Notes: generated by a model not told the origin, from the letters alone. 64,000 bases of DNA from Pseudodesulfovibrio sp. (GCF_028692895.1 NZ_JAQUWN010000003.1:13434-77433); one strand, 5' to 3'; positions 53,744-62,583 are shown, numbered from the stretch's first letter. Numbers and translations: made by a program.

Positions 53744-55318
53744 ATGGCTGACAAGGAACAGAGAGAAGGCGTCGACCTTCGTCCAGATAAAATGATCCTG
53801 ATTCCGGCAACGGTGGTGCTTATCATCATCATTGCCTGTTCAATCCTGTTTACGGCGGAAAGCGAGAAGGCTCTCAAGACGGTCTATGCGGTGTTCACCC
53901 GGACCACGGGGACCTGGTACCTCTGGGTCACTGTGGGGATGATCCTGCTTTCGGCGTTCTTTCTTTTTTCCCGTTACGGCAATCTCAAGTTCGGCGAGGC
54001 CGATGAGAAGCCCGAATTCAACAGCTACTCGTGGATTGCCATGATGTTCTGTTCCGGCGTGGCCGGAGCGGTCATGTTCTGGTCCATCGTGGAGCCCCTC
54101 TTCAATCTGGCGTTTCCCCCGCAGTTCGCCGAGCCGCTGAGCCGCCAGTCCTTCGAGTGGGCCATGTCCTATGTCCTGCTGCACTGGGGCCCGGTCACCT
54201 GGCCCTGGTACATGGTCACGGCGCTGCCCATCTGCTACATGTACTACAAGCGCAAGAAGCCCGTCCTGCGGATCAGCACCACGGCCGAGCCCATCCTGGG
54301 CGAACGGGTCAACGGCGGCATCGGCAAGGGCATCGAGGTCTTCTTCATCATCGGCCTGATGTTCTCCAACGCGGCGGTCATGGGCGTGTCCGTGCCCATC
54401 GTCAATCACGCGCTCGCCGCGGTGCTGGGCATCGAGCCGAGCTTCACCATGGAGCTGGCCATCCTGGCCGTCTCGGCGGTCATCTTCACCGCCTCGGTCT
54501 CCCTGGGCCTCAAGAAGGGCATCAAGGTCCTGTCCGACACCAACGTGATCATCGCCCTGTGCATGGTCTTCTTCTGCCTGGTGGTCGGGCCCACGGTCTT
54601 CATCGTGGACAACTTCACCAATTCCTTCGGCATGATGCTGGGCAACTTCTGGAACATGATGTTCTGGACCGACCCGTACACCCCCGGCTCCTTCCCGCAG
54701 GACTGGACCATCTTCTACGCCCTGTGGATGGCCTCCTACGCCCTGTGGATGGCCTCCTACGGCCCGTTCATGGGCCTGTTCATCGCCCGCATCTCCAAGG
54801 GCCGCACGGTCCGCCAGGTGGTGGGCATGGGCCTGTTCGGCGGCATCGCCGGGTCCTACCTGATCCACGCCGTGTTCGGCGGCTACACCATGTACGCCCA
54901 GTTGAACCATGTGGTCGACGCCGTGGGCGTCCTCAAGGCCAGCGGCGGCCCGGCCGCGCTGGTGGCGGTGTTGCAGTCGCTGCCCATGGGCCATGTGGTG
55001 CTCATCGGCTACTGCCTGTTCTCCACCATCTTCCTGGCCACTTCCGTGGACTCCTGCGCCTACGTCATCTCCTGCGCCGCCACCACCCGGCTGGCCCCGG
55101 GCGCGGAGCCGGCCCGAGGCCACCGCTTCTACTGGGCCATGATCCAGGCCGGGCTCGCCCTGTCCGCCATCACCATGGGCGGCCTCGGGCCCGTCAAGAT
55201 CTTCGCCAACTTCTCGGGAGCGCTGATGCTCATTCCCATCGCGTTCGCCGTGGCCGCGTGGTTCAAGATGACCAGGCAGGACGACGCCCTGGCCAAATAC
55301 TGCCGCCCCAAGGACTAA
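53744..55318 (+). CDS. BCCT family transporter with internal 7-residue duplication
   Basis: A 524-residue permease of the betaine/carnitine/choline family with twelve membrane helices. Family sequences include DEKPEFNSYSWIAMMFCSGVAG and FIARISKGRTVRQVVG. The helix that forms the substrate box in BetP (there WTIFYWAWWISWSPF) reads WTIFY-ALWMASY-ALWMASY-GPF: the seven residues 326-332 are repeated at 333-339, and the cluster of tryptophans is missing. The substrate is therefore probably not glycine betaine itself. GGAGG precedes the ATG at 53744. First gene of the sigma-54 operon. Confidence 0.9.
   Translation: MADKEQREGVDLRPDKMILIPATVVLIIIIACSILFTAESEKALKTVYAVFTRTTGTWYLWVTVGMILLSAFFLFSRYGNLKFGEADEKPEFNSYSWIAMMFCSGVAGAVMFWSIVEPLFNLAFPPQFAEPLSRQSFEWAMSYVLLHWGPVTWPWYMVTALPICYMYYKRKKPVLRISTTAEPILGERVNGGIGKGIEVFFIIGLMFSNAAVMGVSVPIVNHALAAVLGIEPSFTMELAILAVSAVIFTASVSLGLKKGIKVLSDTNVIIALCMVFFCLVVGPTVFIVDNFTNSFGMMLGNFWNMMFWTDPYTPGSFPQDWTIFYALWMASYALWMASYGPFMGLFIARISKGRTVRQVVGMGLFGGIAGSYLIHAVFGGYTMYAQLNHVVDAVGVLKASGGPAALVAVLQSLPMGHVVLIGYCLFSTIFLATSVDSCAYVISCAATTRLAPGAEPARGHRFYWAMIQAGLALSAITMGGLGPVKIFANFSGALMLIPIAFAVAAWFKMTRQDDALAKYCRPKD
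54719..54760 (+). repeat. Perfect 21-bp tandem duplication in the BCCT gene
   Basis: Bases 54719-54739 and 54740-54760 are identical and in frame. Each codes for ALWMASY. Without one copy the protein would have the usual family length at this helix. Confidence 0.95.
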
Positions 55319-55344
55319 CCCCAAAGCGTCAACTCGCCCCGCAA

Positions 55345-55388
55345 GGGAGGCTCCGGCCGGCCGACAGCCCAAGCTGCCGGAGCCTCCC
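55345..55388 (+). other. 13-bp hairpin after the BCCT gene
   Basis: GGGAGGCTCCGGC (55345-55357) pairs perfectly with GCCGGAGCCTCCC (55376-55388), loop 18. No T-run; a stabiliser or partial terminator within the operon. Confidence 0.6.
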
Positions 55389-55436
55389 CTCACGCGAAGC
55401 GAAAAAGATAACTAGCTGTAATTAAAGGAGAAAATT

Positions 55437-57326
55437 ATGACTCATCAAGCAAAGAGGGTCGCACTGCTCGGTTTCGACTGCGCCATCCCCAAGCGCCTTG
55501 ACGCCCTGATAAAGGAGGGCGCGCTGCCCAACTTCAAGCGGTTCAAGGAAGAGGGCACCTACATGACCGAGGGCTTCAACATGCCCACGGTGACGCCGCC
55601 CTCCTGGGCCACCATCTGCACGGGCGCGTATCCCCGCACCCACGGCGTCGAGGACTACTACTATTACAACGAAGGGGAGTCCCTGCACTTCTCCAAGTGC
55701 GTCCAGGCCTTCGGCTCCGACATGCTCACCGCCGAGACCATCTGGGACGCCTGGGACAAGGCGGGCAAGAAGTCCATCGTGGTCAACTACCCGACCTCCT
55801 GGCCTTCCAAGATGAAGAACGGCGTCATGGTCCAGGGCGAAGGACTCTCCGCGGCCGAGGCCCGGTGGCAGATGGAGGGCTACGAGCACCGCGAGTGCCT
55901 GTGCTCCGAGTCCTGCGTGGCCACGGACTTCTATCCCATCGGCGTCCAGGCCCGTTTCGACGAGGCCAAGGGCTGGAAGAACCTGCCCGAGGCCGTGGCC
56001 GGCCGGGAGCCCCTGGACATGGCGATCCGCATGGAGTTCGCCCACGCCATGGATCCCCTCAAGCCCCAGACCTGGTACGGCCTGACCTGGGAATCCGGGG
56101 ATGACGGCTACGACATCTTCGCCCTGTGCCCGGAGAAGGACTTCTCCAAGGCCTTCTTCAAGATCCGCGTGCGCGAGTGGTCGGACGTGGTCGAGGGCGA
56201 GTTCCCCATCGCCTCCGACGGCCGCGTGGAGCGGGGCTTCTTCCGCTGCAAGCTGATGGAGCTCTCCGACGACGCCGAGGACTTCAAGCTCTACATCTCC
56301 GGCATCACCGGCACCCACGGCTACTGCTCGCCCGACGACGCCCTGAGGAACGTCGACTTCACCCGCAACATCCTGGCCAACGACATGGGCTACGTCAGCA
56401 TGGCCAACGGCGTCATCGACGCCGAGACCGTGCTGGAGCTGGGCCGGTTCCACTCCGAGTGGCTGGCCGAGGTCATGACCACCCTCATCAAGGACAACCC
56501 GGACTGGGATCTGCTCTACATGCACTCCCACCTGGTGGACTGGTTCTACCACGGCTACCTGCACGCCATGGACAGCGACGACCCGGCCGTGAGCAAGCCC
56601 GCCTTCGACATGGAGCGCGCCATCTACCAGATCGAGGACCGGCTGCTCGGCACCCTGATGGAATACCTGGGCGACGACACCCTGACCTGCGTCATCTCCG
56701 ACCACGGCGCGACGCCCATCGGCCCCATCCTCAACACCGCCGAGGCCCTGGCCCAGGCCGGGCTGACCGCCTACGAGCCCCGCAGCGCGGACAAGGCCGG
56801 CTCCGTGTGGGAGGAGTCCGAGGGCTTCAACTACGACCTCGTCCCCGAGAAGTCCAAGGCCGTGCCCCAGCGCTACATGTTCGTCTACGTCAACCTGAAG
56901 TCCAAGTATCCCGGCGGCATCGTCGAGGACGAGGACTACGAGAAGGTGCGCAAGGAGATCATCGACGCCCTCTACGACTACAAGCATCCCGAGACCGGCG
57001 AGCGCCCGGTCATGTGCGCCATTCCCAAGGAGGACGCCAAGGTCTTCGGCATGGGCGGAGAGCAGGCGGGCGACGTGGTCTACGTGCTCAAGCCCGAATA
57101 CATGGCCGAGCACGGCTACGGCTTCCCCACCGGCGAGTCCGGATGCGGATCGCTGAAGAACGTCATGATCTGGCGCGGCCCCGGCGTGAAGAAGGACAAC
57201 ATCTACGACCGGCCGCGCTGGCTGGCCGACGTGGTGCCCACCTTCTGCTACGCCACCGGCAACCCGGTCCCGGCGGATACCGAAGGCGCTATCTGCTACC
57301 AGATCTTCGAGGATCACGACAGATAG
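55437..57326 (+). CDS. Alkaline-phosphatase superfamily phosphodiesterase/hydrolase
   Basis: A 629-residue cytosolic enzyme of the type I phosphodiesterase / nucleotide pyrophosphatase branch. The metal and nucleophile region is LLGFDCAIP, then MPTVTPPSWATICTGAYPRTHG; later metal ligands are HSHLVDW and ISDHGATP. There is no Cys/Ser-x-P-x-R sulfatase motif, so it is not a sulfatase of the usual kind. AAAGGAG precedes the ATG. Placed directly after a BCCT importer, it may act on an imported zwitterion or its phosphoester. The exact substrate cannot be read from the sequence. Confidence 0.85.
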   Translation: MTHQAKRVALLGFDCAIPKRLDALIKEGALPNFKRFKEEGTYMTEGFNMPTVTPPSWATICTGAYPRTHGVEDYYYYNEGESLHFSKCVQAFGSDMLTAETIWDAWDKAGKKSIVVNYPTSWPSKMKNGVMVQGEGLSAAEARWQMEGYEHRECLCSESCVATDFYPIGVQARFDEAKGWKNLPEAVAGREPLDMAIRMEFAHAMDPLKPQTWYGLTWESGDDGYDIFALCPEKDFSKAFFKIRVREWSDVVEGEFPIASDGRVERGFFRCKLMELSDDAEDFKLYISGITGTHGYCSPDDALRNVDFTRNILANDMGYVSMANGVIDAETVLELGRFHSEWLAEVMTTLIKDNPDWDLLYMHSHLVDWFYHGYLHAMDSDDPAVSKPAFDMERAIYQIEDRLLGTLMEYLGDDTLTCVISDHGATPIGPILNTAEALAQAGLTAYEPRSADKAGSVWEESEGFNYDLVPEKSKAVPQRYMFVYVNLKSKYPGGIVEDEDYEKVRKEIIDALYDYKHPETGERPVMCAIPKEDAKVFGMGGEQAGDVVYVLKPEYMAEHGYGFPTGESGCGSLKNVMIWRGPGVKKDNIYDRPRWLADVVPTFCYATGNPVPADTEGAICYQIFEDHDR

Positions 57327-57334
57327 ATCACGAA

Positions 57335-57392
57335 CCCCCCGGTCGGACCGGTCCACGGAACTTCGGCCCGTTGGGCCGGGCCGACCGGGGGG
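57335..57392 (+). other. Branched hairpin after the AP-superfamily gene
   Basis: Outer stem CCCCCCGGTCGG (57335-57346) with CCGACCGGGGGG (57381-57392); inner stem CGGCCC (57364-57369) with GGGCCG. Perfect arms, no T-run. Confidence 0.6.
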
Positions 57393-57471
57393 ATGTCGCC
57401 GAACCAGCAACGGTTCCCGCGCGGCCCAGGGCGACAGGGCGCAGGCGGGAAGGAAACGAAGGGAGAGACAC

Positions 57472-57753
57472 ATGCTCTTTTTCGTGAACAAGCCGGAAGA
57501 AGGGATTCTCGACCGGATCGCCCTTATCGGCGGCGACGAGGACAAGGCCCTGCTCCTGGCGGGAGACGGCGTCGGATTCGGCGCCGCTTACTGGGAGAGT
57601 CGACTCGAAGGCCTGGGCGTGGAGGACATCTACGTCAACAAGTCTTCGCTGGAAGCCAGGAACATCGAGCTCAGCGACAGTTGCGAGGTGGTCGACTACG
57701 ACGAGATCGCCGACCTGCTGCTGGGCGGCGACGAGAAGATCGTCTCTTTGTAG
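57472..57753 (+). CDS. DsrH/TusB-like small protein
   Basis: A 93-residue protein that starts MLFFVNKPEEGILDRIA, like DsrH and TusB, and has the same length. Only one cysteine (Cys70) is present. In the Dsr/Tus systems such proteins form a DsrE2F2H2 complex that carries persulfide sulfur. Here the three genes follow in the order H-like, E-like, F-like and are not beside dsrAB or tusA. GGGAGAG lies before the ATG; 12 bp separate it from the next gene. Confidence 0.7.
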   Translation: MLFFVNKPEEGILDRIALIGGDEDKALLLAGDGVGFGAAYWESRLEGLGVEDIYVNKSSLEARNIELSDSCEVVDYDEIADLLLGGDEKIVSL

Positions 57754-57765
57754 GAGGATGCCGAC

Positions 57766-58164
57766 ATGTCCAAGACACTGACCATCATGCTCCTCTCCGG
57801 CGCGGCCGAGAACGAGGACGCGGAATTCGCGACCAGGCTCGCCCTGGCCGTCCAGGACAAGGGCCACAAGGTCCAGATGTACCTCTTCGGCAACGCGGTG
57901 AACCTCTCCAAGAAGGAGACCCCCATCGAGGGCGACCTGCACATCCAGCCCCGCCTGGTGGACCACATCGAGCCGACCAAGAGCTTCGACCGCCTGGCCG
58001 AGATCATCCGCAGGGGCGGCGACGTCTCCACCTGCCACACCAACGAGCACGCCCGGGGCATCGAGTCCCGGGAGTACGTCGAGGGCGTCAAGTGGGGCGA
58101 CGTGGGCGGTTCCTTCACCAAGTACCTCATGACCTCGGACGCGCTGCTGTCCGTGGGCCACTAA
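57766..58164 (+). CDS. DsrE/TusD-like protein
   Basis: A 132-residue protein with the DsrE-type alpha/beta fold (LTIMLLSGAAENEDAEFATRLALAVQDKGHKVQMYLFGNAV). The cysteine that carries sulfur in DsrE/TusD is probably Cys90 (GGDVSTCHTNEHARG). The presence of this Cys suggests real sulfur transfer. GGAGGATG precedes the ATG. Confidence 0.82.
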   Translation: MSKTLTIMLLSGAAENEDAEFATRLALAVQDKGHKVQMYLFGNAVNLSKKETPIEGDLHIQPRLVDHIEPTKSFDRLAEIIRRGGDVSTCHTNEHARGIESREYVEGVKWGDVGGSFTKYLMTSDALLSVGH

Positions 58165-58176
58165 AGGAGCCGGACC

Positions 58177-58509
58177 ATGCTGAATTCCGTCTGTTTCGTC
58201 GTGGCCAAGCCCCTTGGCGTGGAGCAGGGGACCCTCGGCATCCGCGCCGCCTGGGCCTGCCACCAGAACGGCTTCGAGGCCAAGCTCGTCTATGCCGAGG
58301 AGGGCGTCTGGTGCGCCATCGGCAACCCCGGCTACCACACTTCGCTGCTCAAGGACCTGCTCGCCGAGGACGGCGACGTCTACGTCGTGAAGGAGGACCT
58401 GGAGAAGCGCGGCATCGCGCCCGAGTCCGTCCCGGACGGCGTGGAGGTCATCCCGGCCTCGGACGTGGCCGGGATCTGCGAGGACATGGAAACCGTCAAC
58501 TACTTTTAA
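58177..58509 (+). CDS. DsrF/TusC-like protein
   Basis: A 110-residue DsrE-superfamily protein (CFVVAKPLGVEQGTLGIRAAWACHQNGFEAKLVYAEEGVW) of DsrF/TusC length. Cysteines are at 6, 28, 46 and 101. It completes a DsrEFH-like trio. AAGGAG lies eight bases before the ATG. Confidence 0.78.
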   Translation: MLNSVCFVVAKPLGVEQGTLGIRAAWACHQNGFEAKLVYAEEGVWCAIGNPGYHTSLLKDLLAEDGDVYVVKEDLEKRGIAPESVPDGVEVIPASDVAGICEDMETVNYF

Positions 58510-58535
58510 CATCGATAGCCAAGAGGAAAAGACGC

Positions 58536-58967
58536 ATGTCTACCGTCTACTTCGAGCGCCTGGACGAGAACAGGGACAAGTTCAACGTCGGGGCCAAGGC
58601 CGTGCCCGAGATCATCATGGACTTCTCCTCCATCACCCCGGAGGAGCGCAACCAGGAGTCCATGGGCTCGCGCATGCTCTGCGTGGCGGCCCTGTCCTGC
58701 TACTGCAACACCATGGCCAACGCCTTCAAGCGCAACAACGTCGAGGTCAAGTCCCTGACCGCCTCGGCCACGGCCAGGAAGGACAAGGACGAGGTCAACC
58801 GGACCCGCTACGTCGAGCTCGATATCCACGTCGAGGTCGGCCTGGAGGAGAAGGACCGCGCCGTCTTCGAGACCGTGAAGGACAACATGCTCAACGGTTC
58901 GCTGCTGACCTACTCCCTCGAGGAGGGCATGGAGGTGGACTACAACATCGAGATGAAGGCGGTCTAG
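58536..58967 (+). CDS. OsmC family protein
   Basis: A 143-residue protein that fits the OsmC/Ohr plan: an N-terminal strand part, the central helix with cysteines (MLCVAALSCYCNTMANAFKRNNVEVKSL) and a C-terminal strand-helix-strand. OsmC relatives reduce peroxides or handle thiols and are often beside DsrE/TusA-type genes. The first helix Cys and the second lie closer together than in Ohr, so peroxidase activity is not certain. GAGGA precedes the ATG at 58536. Confidence 0.72.
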   Translation: MSTVYFERLDENRDKFNVGAKAVPEIIMDFSSITPEERNQESMGSRMLCVAALSCYCNTMANAFKRNNVEVKSLTASATARKDKDEVNRTRYVELDIHVEVGLEEKDRAVFETVKDNMLNGSLLTYSLEEGMEVDYNIEMKAV

Positions 58968-59033
58968 CCGCCCCGTCCCGCAACCCGGACATCCAGACAC
59001 GGGCGCAATGCCCATCCAACAAGGAGAAATACA

Positions 59034-59615
59034 ATGGCTGACAAGAAAGTTGTTCTGATCGTTTGCGGCGAGGTCGACGCCAACGCCGCCGGTTCCGTGA
59101 TGCAGAAGTTCCTCAAGAAGAGCGTGTCCTTCGCCGACTTCAATCCCGAGGGAGCGGTGGCCGAGGCCGCCAAGATCGAGGGGGCGGCCGCCGTGGCCGC
59201 CGACGGCGTGGCCAAGGTCTTCGAGGACGACGGCACCTTCGCCATCGTGGACCTGGGCGCGGTGGACCCCGCCGGGCTGGAGGCCGCCATGGCCGCCGTC
59301 ACCGACGCCACCGACCGCCGGACCCTGATCGCCCTGGCCGCGGGCAAGTCCCTGTACCTGGGCGGCCTGGGCATGGACAAGAAGGCCGACAGCATCGCGC
59401 GCAGCGTCCGCGCGGCCGATGTCGTGGCCACCATCTGCTACGTGGCCGACCTGGCGGTGCCCGCCGACTGCACCGGCGCGATCCTCTATCAGGCCCTCAA
59501 GGACCCGAACATGAAGCTCAAGGAGATCGCCAAGCTCAAGGAGGCCATCGGCCGCATGGAGGCCGCCCTCCAGCGCGACACCCGCGAGCCGTGGGACAAG
59601 CACGACTGCGCCTAG
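59034..59615 (+). CDS. AP-superfamily-like protein without catalytic site
   Basis: A 193-residue protein of no known family. Residues 109-157 match the C-terminus of the AP-superfamily enzyme at 55437: both have a GxGxxKK segment and then ADVVxTxCY, VPAD, GAI and YQ in the same order and spacing. The nucleophile and metal-binding parts of the enzyme are absent. The last 35 residues are a charged helix. It could be a partner subunit that copies the end of the enzyme, or a remnant of a second enzyme that gained a new role. AAGGAG precedes the ATG. Confidence 0.7.
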   Translation: MADKKVVLIVCGEVDANAAGSVMQKFLKKSVSFADFNPEGAVAEAAKIEGAAAVAADGVAKVFEDDGTFAIVDLGAVDPAGLEAAMAAVTDATDRRTLIALAAGKSLYLGGLGMDKKADSIARSVRAADVVATICYVADLAVPADCTGAILYQALKDPNMKLKEIAKLKEAIGRMEAALQRDTREPWDKHDCA

Positions 59616-59655
59616 TCCGACCGATCCCGCCGACGCCCGGCGGTGATGCATGGAA

Positions 59656-59679
59656 GGGGCCGGCCGCGCGGCCGGCCCC
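59656..59679 (+). other. 24-bp perfect palindrome
   Basis: GGGGCCGGCCGC followed directly by its reverse complement, between the AP-like gene and the EamA gene. It can form a hairpin in RNA. No T-run. Confidence 0.6.
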
Positions 59680-59722
59680 CTCGTCCCGACCACAACCCGA
59701 CATGCCGGAGAGCCGAAACCCA

Positions 59723-60736
59723 ATGACCACCATGACCGCCCGGACCGCCTTGTCCGCCCCGGACCTCAAACTCAGGCAGGACCTGTCCTTCGCCAAGAGG
59801 GGGCTTGTTTTCGCCCTGCTCTCCGGCATCACCTGGGGCCTCGACGGCGTCATCCTGAGCCTGGCCTTCGCCTCGCCCCTGCTGCTCGACGAAGCGTGCT
59901 GGCTGCTGGCCCCGCTGACCGTGGGAGCCCTGCACGACACCTTCAGCGCCCTCTGGCTGCTGTGCTTCAACGGGGCCACCGGCCGACTCCGGGAGCTGGG
60001 GCGGACCCTGCGCTCCAAGGCGGTCCGGCCGGTCATCCTCGGCGCGCTCTTCGGCGGGCCCGTGGCCATGTCCTCGTACATGCTCGGCATAAAGTTCGCC
60101 GGCCCGGCCTATGTCATGCCCATCACCGCGCTGTACCCGGCCGTGGCCTCGGTCTTCGCGGCCGTGTTCCTCAAGGAGAAGGTGGCCCCGCGCGCCTGGT
60201 TCGGCCTGCTGCTGTGCGTGGCGGGCGGGGTGATCGTCGGCTACACGCCGCCCGAGGGGTCGCTGGGCAACGAATTCTACCTGGGCATCGCCTTCGCCCT
60301 GGTCGCCACCTTCGGGTGGGGCGTCGAGGGCGTGCTCGCCACCTCGGGCATGGACCTCCTGGACCCGGCCGTGGCCCTGAACGTCCGACAGTTGACCTCC
60401 GCCACGGTCTACCTCCTGGTGGTGGTCCCCCTGGCCGGAGGATACGCGCTCTTCGTCCCGGCCCTGACCGGGGCCATCGGCTGGGTGTTCCCGGCGGCCG
60501 CCCTGACCGGGGCCCTGTCCTACCTGTGCTGGTACCGGGCGATGAACATGACCGGGGTGAGCCGGGCCATGGCCATCAACATCACCTATTCCCTGTGGGG
60601 CATCCTCTTCTCCGCCGTGTTCACCGAGGTGGAGATCACCACGGCCATCGTGGTGGGCGCGCTGGTCATCACCACCGGAATGGTTCTGGTCGTGGGCAAT
60701 CCCAAAGAGATGGCCTGCCTGCGCTGCACCAAATAG
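59723..60736 (+). CDS. EamA/DMT family transporter
   Basis: A 337-residue permease with ten membrane helices in two EamA repeats (ITALYPAVASVFAAVFLKEKVAPRAW in the first, AMAINITYSLWGILFSAVFTEVEI in the second). DMT proteins usually export metabolites or amino-acid-like compounds. The start is uncertain (59702, 59723 and 59732 are all open; none has an ideal ribosome binding site). As part of the BCCT gene set it may export an end product of what the importer brings in. Confidence 0.88.
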   Translation: MTTMTARTALSAPDLKLRQDLSFAKRGLVFALLSGITWGLDGVILSLAFASPLLLDEACWLLAPLTVGALHDTFSALWLLCFNGATGRLRELGRTLRSKAVRPVILGALFGGPVAMSSYMLGIKFAGPAYVMPITALYPAVASVFAAVFLKEKVAPRAWFGLLLCVAGGVIVGYTPPEGSLGNEFYLGIAFALVATFGWGVEGVLATSGMDLLDPAVALNVRQLTSATVYLLVVVPLAGGYALFVPALTGAIGWVFPAAALTGALSYLCWYRAMNMTGVSRAMAINITYSLWGILFSAVFTEVEITTAIVVGALVITTGMVLVVGNPKEMACLRCTK

Positions 60737-60753
60737 CAAGGAAAGGAGTTCGC

Positions 60754-61020
60754 ATGAGCAAGATGCCGATGAAGATGATGGTGGCCGACTGCTTCCGCCG
60801 GGGCGAGGCCCTGAACCCCGGGGCCGTGCACGACCTCATCCGCGACCACTACGCCGGGGAGCGCTACTGCTCCATCGAGTCCGTGCGGGAGCACCTCATG
60901 TCCCTCAAGGCGGTGGGCATCCTCAACGACGAGAGTTCCTACGTGGACGGCGACGGCGGCCTGGTTCCCGTCTACCGCATCTCCGAATACGGGCTGGACC
61001 GGCTGCGCCGGGCGCGCTGA
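60754..61020 (+). CDS. Small winged-helix-like protein of unknown function
   Basis: An 88-residue protein. The sequence alternates helices and a beta-wing-like end (SIESVREHLMSLKAVGIL, VPVYRISEYGLDRLRRAR), which looks like a winged helix, so it may bind DNA or a partner protein. GGAAAGGAG precedes the ATG. It is placed between the exporter gene and the sigma-54 activator gene. I do not recognise the family. Confidence 0.7.
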   Translation: MSKMPMKMMVADCFRRGEALNPGAVHDLIRDHYAGERYCSIESVREHLMSLKAVGILNDESSYVDGDGGLVPVYRISEYGLDRLRRAR

Positions 61021-61116
61021 ACCACCGGCCGGGACGTGGGAAAGTGCTTGCGGAGAAAAGACTGACGACATAATTGACGTGCCAGCGCCGCGTGCGCCGT
61101 CTTCCGGGGAGGTATG

Positions 61117-62583
61117 ATGGGCGAGCCGACTTACGAGGAATTGTACCAGCAGTGCCGGTTGCTCGAATCGCAACTGGCCTCCTTCAAGGAGATCAGGAAG
61201 CAGTTGCTGGGGAGCCAGCGGCAGTTGACGCGATTGTTCAACAATCTCCCTGGGATGGCCTACCGTTGTTCCCTGGACGCCAAATTGAATCCCACCCTGG
61301 TGTTCGTCAGCCAGGGGTGCGTCGATCTCTTCGGGGTCGCCCCCGAGTTCTTCACCGACCAGAAAACCAACGTCATGGAGACGCTGGCGCATCCCGACGA
61401 CCTGCCCGGCATGCGCCGGGAGGAGGACGGCGCCATCCTGGACCGCCGTCCCTACAAGATGTACTACCGCGTCCGCCTGGACGACGACACGGTCAAGTGG
61501 ATCTGGGACCAGGGCGAATGCGTGTACGACGAGCATGACGCGCCCCTCTACCTGGAGGGGATCATGATCGACATCAGCGCCCAGAAGCTCCGGGAATACG
61601 AGCTGATCCAGGAGAACCAGCGGCTCCAGAACACCATGGAGGACCAGTACCGGTTCGGCAGGATCATCGGCAAGAGCCAGGAGATGCAGGAGGTCGTCAA
61701 GCTGATTTCCATGGCGGCCAAGAGCGACGCCAACGTCATCATCCTCGGCGAGACCGGCACCGGCAAAGACCTGGTGGCCCAGACCATCCACGAACTGAGC
61801 GAGCTGCGCGGCCCCTACGTGCCGGTCAACTGCGGGGCCATCCCGGCCAACCTTATGGAGAGCGAGTTCTTCGGCCACAAGAAGGGCGCGTTTTCCGGGG
61901 CCACCTGCGACCGCAAGGGCTACCTGGCCCAGGCCGACGGCGGCACCCTGTTCCTGGACGAGGTGGGCGAGATCGACCTCTCCCTGCAGGTCAAGCTGCT
62001 TCGCGCACTGGAGAGCAAGCGATTCCACCCCGTGGGCAGCAGCGAGGCCCAGGCCTCCCGGTTCCGGCTGGTGGCCGCCACCAACCGCGACCTGGCACAG
62101 ATGGTCCGCGAGGGGCGCATGCGCTCCGATTTCTATTTCCGGCTGCACGTCCTGCCCCTGCGCGTGCCGCCGCTTAGGGAGCGGATGGAGGACCTGCCGC
62201 TGCTCGTCTCGGAGTTCATGTCCCGCTACCTGGGCAAGCCATCCAGCGTGTACAGCATCCCGGCCAAGGTCCGCGCGGCCTTCGAGGCCCACGACTGGCC
62301 CGGCAACATCCGCGAGCTGCAAAACGTCCTGGAGCGCTACCTCACCTTCGGCGAGGTGGTGCTCAGCGATTTCGGCATCCGGGCCGAAGCGGGCGGCGGC
62401 ATGGACGAAACCCTCGCCCTGGCCAAGGATTGCGCCTCGCTTGAGGAGAGCATGGACGCCGTTGAGCGCCACATCCTGCTCAAGGCCCTCGAACGCAATC
62501 ACTGGAAAAAGGGCCTGACGGCCAGCGACCTGGGCCTGAACATGCGAACCATGCAGCGAAAATTGAAAAAGCACGGCTTGTAG
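61117..62583 (+). CDS. PAS-AAA+-FIS sigma-54 activator
   Basis: A 488-residue cytosolic enhancer-binding protein: coiled-coil N-terminus, PAS domain (about 36-155), AAA+ domain with Walker A GETGTGK (210-216), loop GAFSGA (257-262, a conservative variant of GAFTGA), Walker B LFLDEV and WPGNIREL, then a FIS-type helix-turn-helix (LTASDLGLNMRTMQRKLKKHG). It is able to drive sigma-54 promoters. The second ATG (61117) is preferred because GGGGAGG is too close to the first (61114). It lies between the two promoters that share the GCGAC-N6-GTCGC sites and is their most likely activator. Confidence 0.92.
   Translation: MGEPTYEELYQQCRLLESQLASFKEIRKQLLGSQRQLTRLFNNLPGMAYRCSLDAKLNPTLVFVSQGCVDLFGVAPEFFTDQKTNVMETLAHPDDLPGMRREEDGAILDRRPYKMYYRVRLDDDTVKWIWDQGECVYDEHDAPLYLEGIMIDISAQKLREYELIQENQRLQNTMEDQYRFGRIIGKSQEMQEVVKLISMAAKSDANVIILGETGTGKDLVAQTIHELSELRGPYVPVNCGAIPANLMESEFFGHKKGAFSGATCDRKGYLAQADGGTLFLDEVGEIDLSLQVKLLRALESKRFHPVGSSEAQASRFRLVAATNRDLAQMVREGRMRSDFYFRLHVLPLRVPPLRERMEDLPLLVSEFMSRYLGKPSSVYSIPAKVRAAFEAHDWPGNIRELQNVLERYLTFGEVVLSDFGIRAEAGGGMDETLALAKDCASLEESMDAVERHILLKALERNHWKKGLTASDLGLNMRTMQRKLKKHGL

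Noticed and set aside
55437..57326. Reading the AP-superfamily enzyme as a choline sulfatase
   Set aside because: No Cys/Ser-x-Pro-x-Arg formylglycine motif; the nucleophile region is of the phosphodiesterase type.
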